From assembly GCA_022606425.2 (NCBI GenBank), contig JAHDVF020000992.1, positions 248,001 to 312,000 on the forward strand: 64,000 nucleotides of DNA, in the 5' to 3' direction. Shown piece after piece: positions 59,729 to 64,000 of the stretch. Position 1 is the first letter of the stretch, and the number at the start of each line of letters is the position of its first letter. The position numbers were made by a program, and so were the translations under genes. The DNA is from Lepidostoma basale (taxonomy: Eukaryota > Arthropoda > Insecta > Trichoptera > Lepidostomatidae). The notes beneath the pieces are model-generated. The model was not told where the DNA came from and searched no databases. It worked only from the letters and a program-made list of their open reading frames with translations.

Positions 59729-60284
59729 TCCGTGGAAATAAAAACCGGTTCGCACTGGTACACGCAACGTAGGTACCTGCCTAGGTACGTATCGCCATGC
59801 ACGGCATCACGCGACGGCTGCGACTCTCCGATAATCTTGATCTCAGCCAGACGGCAAAACTAAAGCTGGCCGTCGCTTCTGTATGTTTAAGATTAACTAA
59901 CATCATTGACCTTAAGAAAAAAAACAGATAAGTTTTTATCTGGCAAGGTGCATGAGATTTATGTGTTAAACAAATTTAAATTATATTCCTACTGTGTTGG
60001 TTTGAGTATTTTTTTTAAATTAAGATATAGAAAATTAAGATGGCAAAGAAAGTATAAGTCAAAAATGTTCGTTAAGCAAAAAAAATCGAAATTAAAACAA
60101 ACGTATTTAATAACATCGGCCAATTGAGAAAAAATATTTATAATTAGTATTTCATAAAAAAATATAGTCAACTAATTATACATATTTTTAAATTTTATTC
60201 TTTCTTCCCACTTGTTGGGATATTTTATAACAAATACCTAATTAAAATAAGATTTATTTGCGCAAAATGCATTTTTTAAACTAA
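59729..60284. other. Unassigned; GC-rich patch then AT-rich DNA
   Basis: 59755-59875 is GC-rich (GCATCACGCGACGGCTGCGA) without a recognised frame. 59906-60127 is open but Lys/Phe-rich and of low complexity. Confidence 0.35.
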
Positions 60285-60930
60285 CTACTCAATTAATCAT
60301 CATGTCGTCGTCCCGAAGGGGTAGGGAGTAAGAATGGACTGCCCCAATTTTCTTTTCTGGCATATTTCTCTCGCTTCCGCAACATTCATACATCGCGTCA
60401 TGCACGCGAGTCAATTTCTCTGACTCCTCACGTGGCCGACATTCAATATTTGATTTAATTGATCGTGCCACGTTTTCCTGGGTCTTCCGCAATTTCTAGT
60501 TCCATTTACATCCTTAACATATATTTCTTTTACCATTCTTTCATCATTCATTCTTTCCATATGTCCAAACCATCTTAATGATCCTTTCATTATTTTGTTC
60601 ATAACACAATCATTCGCACCACATTCACTTCTTTTATTTTCATTCGATACTCTATCATACACAGAGTATCCCCACATTCATCTAAGAGATCTCATTTCTA
60701 CTGCATTTATTCTACTTTCATCCTTCTTTTGCCGATTCCATGCTTCGTTTCAATACATAAGGGTCGGTAGAAGAACACCATTGTGCACTGCCATTCTAGC
60801 TTTTTTGGATAGGTTTTTGTTTTCGATGACAACTTTAAGTGCAACGTTCACCTTGTTGCGTGCCCCAACCCTTCTTTCAATATCCCTCTCCACTCGTCCA
60901 TCTCTTGTTAACATACTACCTAAATACAAA
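60285..60930 (-). pseudogene. RTE-like LINE 3' end, TTAG-tailed
   Basis: Minus: a frame 60677-60411 (WGYSVYDRVSNENKRSECGA, GSLRWFGHMERMNDERMVKE, GRPRKTWHDQLNQILNVGHV); then EEARNMPEKKIG and the end LPLRDDDMMIN out of frame. Upstream to 60930 reads MAVHNGVLLPTLMY, LKVVIENKNLSKKARMAVHN and EFLYLGSMLTRDGRVERDIE with frameshifts. Cut at 60930 by another LINE. Confidence 0.72.
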
Positions 60931-61665
60931 AACTCTTCTTCTTCTTCCTCGGCCTATTCCCGCCCACTCCTGGACAAAGGCCTCCTCCATTTGCTTCCAT
61001 GTCATTCTGTCCTGTGCAGACTGCATCCAGGTTATTCCGACGTGTCTATTTAGATCATCATTCCACTGTAGTTGCGGTCGCCCTGCACTTCTCTTCGCCG
61101 TTTACGGTCTCCAAGTCAGCAGTCTTCTTGTCCACTTTTCATCTGAGCTTCTGGCTACGTGCCTGCCCTTTGCCATTTTAGAGTCGCTACCCGGTGGATG
61201 ATGTCAGTGACCTTTGTTTTTTTTCTCACGTTTCTGACTCTGTCTCTTAGGCTTATTCCTAACATGGCTTTTTCCATGGCTCTTTGGGTCACTCGTAGTT
61301 TCTCGGCTTTTTGTTTGGACAATATAACTGTTTTAAGACCATAAGTACCAACTGGCGGAACGCAGGCTTAATAGACTTTTCGTTTCAGGTTGATCGGTGT
61401 TTTACGGTTTTTAAGGATATAACTCATGTTTCCGAAAGCTGTCCAGCTTAGTCCAATACTTCTTTTTAGCTCTGCGGTTTGATTATCTCGGCCCAATCGC
61501 ATATTGTGTCCCAGGTATATGTATTCTTGGACATTCTCAATTCTGTTGCCGTCCACGTTGATTTCAAGCCTTTCCGTGCCCATCACCTTGGTCTTTGCCA
61601 GGTTCATATTCAAACCTACATATTTGGATACATCGTTTAGTTCTTTCAGCAATTCAGCTAGTCTT
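60931..61665 (-). pseudogene. RTE-like LINE (second family), RT thumb to C-terminus
   Basis: Minus frame 61652-61368: MLKELNDVSKYVGLNMNLAK, TKVMGTERLEINVDGNRIEN, VQEYIYLGHNMRLGRDNQTA, ELKRSIGLSWTAFGNMSYIL. Then, in broken frames, AMEKAMLGISL, SDEKWTRRLLT, MQSAQDRMTWKQMEEAFVQE and the (CTT)n tail at 60931-60945. Same family as 26229 and 62965; this copy reaches furthest 5'. Confidence 0.7.
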
Positions 61666-61709
61666 CAGTATACATAAACTCATCTACTTAAATATAATAT
61701 TATATTATA

Positions 61710-62246
61710 AAGCTTTTAAAAAGCTAGAATGGCAGTGCACAATGGTGTTCTTCTACCGACCCTTATGTATGAAAGCGAAGCATGGAACTGGGAAAAGAAG
61801 GATGAAAGTAGAATAAATGCATTTGAAATGAGATCTCTTAGAAGAATGTGTGGATACTCTGTGAATGATAGAGTGCCGAATGAAAATATAAGAAGTGAAT
61901 GCGGTGCGAATGATGGTGTCATGAACAAAATAATGAAAGGATCATTAAGATGGTTTGGACATATTGAAAGAATGAATGAAGAAAGAATGGTAAAAAAATT
62001 ATATGTTAATGATGTAAATGGAACCAGAAATACAGGAAGACCGAGGAAAACGTGGCACGATCAAATAAATCAAATATTGAATGTCGGCCATGAGAGGAGT
62101 CAGGGAAATCTACGCGCGTGCATGACACGATGTATGAATGTTGAGGAAGCGAGAGAAATATGTCAGAAAAGAAAAGTGTGGCAGTCCATTCTTTCTGCCT
62201 ACCCCTTCGGGGAGACGGCGTGATGGTTAGTTAGTTAGTTAGTTAT
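61710..62246 (+). pseudogene. RTE-like LINE 3' end, open 164-codon frame
   Basis: MAVHNGVLLPTLMYESEAWN, MRSLRRMCGYSVNDRVPNEN, GSLRWFGHIERMNEERMVKK, GRPRKTWHDQINQILNVGHE, RACMTRCMNVEEAREICQKR, VWQSILSAYPFGETA-stop at 62223, then TGGTTAGTTAGTTAGTTAG. No stop or frameshift in the retained part. The tail starts immediately after the stop, so this family has essentially no 3' UTR. Confidence 0.78.
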
Positions 62247-62430
62247 GAAAAAATGATAGTTTTGAAGGAGTTTTACTAACTATTTATGTATGACATGTTT
62301 CGCCCTTCGAAGGAATTATCAAATGTCATAATGCCTTAGAACGGCGAAACATGTCATACATAAATATTATAATAAAACTCTTTGAAAACTATCGTTCTTT
62401 CATACAAATTAATAACTATCATACATAGTG
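62247..62430. repeat. MITE-A palindrome
   Basis: GACATGTTTCGCCCTTCGAA and TAGAACGGCGAAACATGTCA face each other around AATTATCAAATGTCATAATG. Confidence 0.68.
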
Positions 62431-62674
62431 GTCCTCTCGTAAATTTGGAGATATTTCATGTTTAAGTGAATTGTTTTGGTCAATTTGATTGTTGCCGCAC
62501 TTTATAATGGTTAATTATGACACGTAATACGTTTGTACTGTTTTGATGTTAAAATTATACTAGTTTTTTCGTTTATATAAAGAATTTTGACAGATGTAAA
62601 AATATTTTTTTCATTTGTTCCAATGACAATTTGAATAAATTCTTCAAAATTATTTTAAAGTTCTTGCTGGTGTC

Positions 62675-62962
62675 CATCTAAAAATAACATTGTGTGTTAA
62701 ATTATTTTTATTGTGTTCTTTTATTTCATATCACTGTATTTTATATTATTTGTTTTAGACTTATTTTGGGGATGTTTTACGATTGAAGTGTGCGCGGGAG
62801 ATGCCTATTGGTGGCGATGAGGTTCGCAACCCATCACACCGCGTCTCCCGCAGGGCGAAAAGAGAAGGATGGAGTGTCGCATCGGTTAAGGTGTGGCAGT
62901 CCATTCTTTCTGCCTACCCTTTCGGGGAGAGGGCGTGATGGTTAGTTAGTTAGTTTGTTAGT
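62675..62962 (+). mobile_element. RTE-tailed SINE, 5'-truncated
   Basis: 5' part AAAAATAACATTGTGTGTTA matches the inverse of 21090-21110. Body GTGTGCGCGGGAGATGCCTA to ACCGCGTCTCCCGCAGGGC, then from 62891 the RTE end GTGTGGCAGTCCATTCTTTC, TGCCTACCCTTTCGGGGAGA and a TTAG tail at 62940-62962. Confidence 0.74.
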
Positions 62963-62964
62963 AT

Positions 62965-63215
62965 CTTCTTCTTCTTATTCCTTCCTCAGCCTATTCCCGT
63001 CTACTCATAGGCCTCCTCCATTCGCTTCCATATCACTCTGTCTTGTGCAGACTGCATCCAGGTTATTCCGATGTGTCTGTTCGGATCATCCATCCACCTC
63101 CTTCCATTCTCTTTACCGTCCACGGTCTCCAAGTCAGCACTCTTCTTGTCCATTTTTCTTCCGAGCTTCTGGCTACGTGGCTTGCCCATTGCCATTTTAG
63201 AGTCGCCACCAGTTA
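62965..63215 (-). pseudogene. RTE-like LINE C-terminus (second family)
   Basis: CTTCTTCTTATTCC tail; minus codons YEAFVSRRE-like, HIGITWMQSAQDRVIWKRME, DPNRHIG and RSQKLGRKMDKKSADLETVD. Confidence 0.64.
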
Positions 63216-63754
63216 GTTAGTATAAAACATTATAGTCCGCAATTTTCTTTGGAACATATATGATACTCAAAATCATTAAATGAGTCATCTATATCATATG
63301 AGATGTACTTCAATATATTGGTAGCAATTAGCTTAACCGTCATAAGGCCTTTGCTACACGAGACACGCAATTCTATTGAAATTGGTGTCGTAAAATCGCA
63401 ACAACTCGATCTCATTCTCACAGACAGATAATTGCTGAAGCGGTAGAGTGAACCTCACAAAAACCGATCACTATCCATTGCATTTAAAAAATATTGTCCT
63501 TGATAAAATGTTTACCGTTGAATTACGGGTGAGTCAGCATCGCCGCTGCCGTGAATGCGCCAATGAGCTGTTAGAGGCCAATAAACCAATCCAAAGTAAT
63601 GAACCAATTCAGATATCGCCAGAATTGGCAATACGTTTTATTTCGACACAAAAAACGTAAATCAATAATTGTTTTATAAATACCGCAAGCCGCGAGTTTA
63701 TTCGCATTCCGGCCGCGAAATCATTTTGCTACGATTAGATTCGCAAGTTAAAGG
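63216..63754. other. Unassigned
   Basis: 63500-63660 is compositionally more balanced with a 70-codon plus frame (63448-63660). No domain or repeat recognised. Confidence 0.35.
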
Positions 63755-63790
63755 CAGGGCCGGATTAGAATATATTTCATATTTGACTAG
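63755..63790 (+). mobile_element. hAT-type left end
   Basis: CAGGGCCGGATTAGAATATA resembles the terminus at 34990. No partner end before the window closes. Confidence 0.4.
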
Positions 63791-63821
63791 TTTAAAATTT
63801 GAGTGATATTATTTAATCATT

Positions 63822-64000
63822 AAGATGGTTGGACATATGGAAAGAACGAATGAAGAAAGAATGCTAAAATTTATTATACGTTAACGGTGTAAATGGAACC
63901 AGAAATAGATTAAGACCGAGGAAAACGTGGCACGATTAAATAAATCAAATATTGAATGTCGGTCATGTGAGGAGTCAGAGAAATCGACGCGCATGCATGA
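63822..64000 (+). pseudogene. RTE-like LINE fragment, runs off the right edge
   Basis: RWLDIWKERMKKEC-like, VNGVNGTRNRLRPRKTWHD, IKSNIECRSCEESEKSTRMH in broken frames. The final SILSAYP block lies outside the window. Confidence 0.62.

Noticed and set aside
1440..63215. CRISPR-like or bacterial features, operons, Shine-Dalgarno sites
   Set aside because: Repeats are dispersed, palindromic or tandem without regular spacers, and the gene content is eukaryotic transposon remnants.

Overview
The window is AT-rich, repeat-saturated eukaryotic chromosomal DNA, most likely from an insect. The evidence is the repeat mix: many 5'-truncated RTE-like and jockey/CR1-like LINE 3' ends, tRNA-derived SINEs, hAT, pogo and TIR elements, and palindromic repeats resembling Penelope-like retroelement ends. 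A moth-like genome would fit, but the species is not fixed by anything I can read. There is no operon or compact gene array, and most reading frames are decayed transposon C-termini.

Layout. 1-13 kb: RTE fragments on both strands, a tRNA-derived SINE family (SINE-A), a second short repeat (SINE-B), a small TIR element with an 87-bp tandem duplication, a pogo-type MITE inside a palindromic repeat, and a 1-kb jockey/CR1-like LINE end. 13.0-13.5 kb: the best candidate for an ordinary host protein exon, an unidentified N-terminal exon ending in a GTGAGT donor. 14-25 kb: a Helitron-like piece, LINE ends, fold-back elements, an RTE-tailed SINE with a perfect 13-bp target duplication, and two palindromic repeats with hammerhead-like cores. 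26-32 kb: LINE ends. 32.9-34.4 kb: a 1.47-kb element with 47-bp terminal inverted repeats enclosing an open, GC-rich minus-strand exon that I recognise as the C-terminus of mitochondrial DNA helicase (Twinkle). 35-43 kb: three hAT-type elements, one with a decayed transposase C-terminus, plus nested insertions. 43-53 kb: RTE copies, including one of the two longest open frames (45.2-45.9 kb). 57.5-59.7 kb: a duplicated segment whose second copy was interrupted by a pogo-like transposon (HTH plus PHD-like finger, no catalytic core) and by a LINE end. 60-64 kb: more RTE and related LINE ends and another RTE-tailed SINE.

How the parts relate. The RTE family ends with its stop codon almost directly followed by a short tandem tail, (TTAG)n in one subfamily and (GTT)n in another. 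A non-autonomous SINE-like family carries the last ~50 bases of the RTE coding end plus the same TTAG tail, which suggests it is mobilised by the RTE enzyme. At least five palindromic repeat families share one architecture: a CUGANGA-like box, one extra base, a stem-loop, GAAAC, a self-complementary spacer and a GUH/AUU triplet. In the better copies the flanks pair as hammerhead stem I. This is the most interesting signal in the window. All functional statements are read by eye; no alignment or folding program was run.
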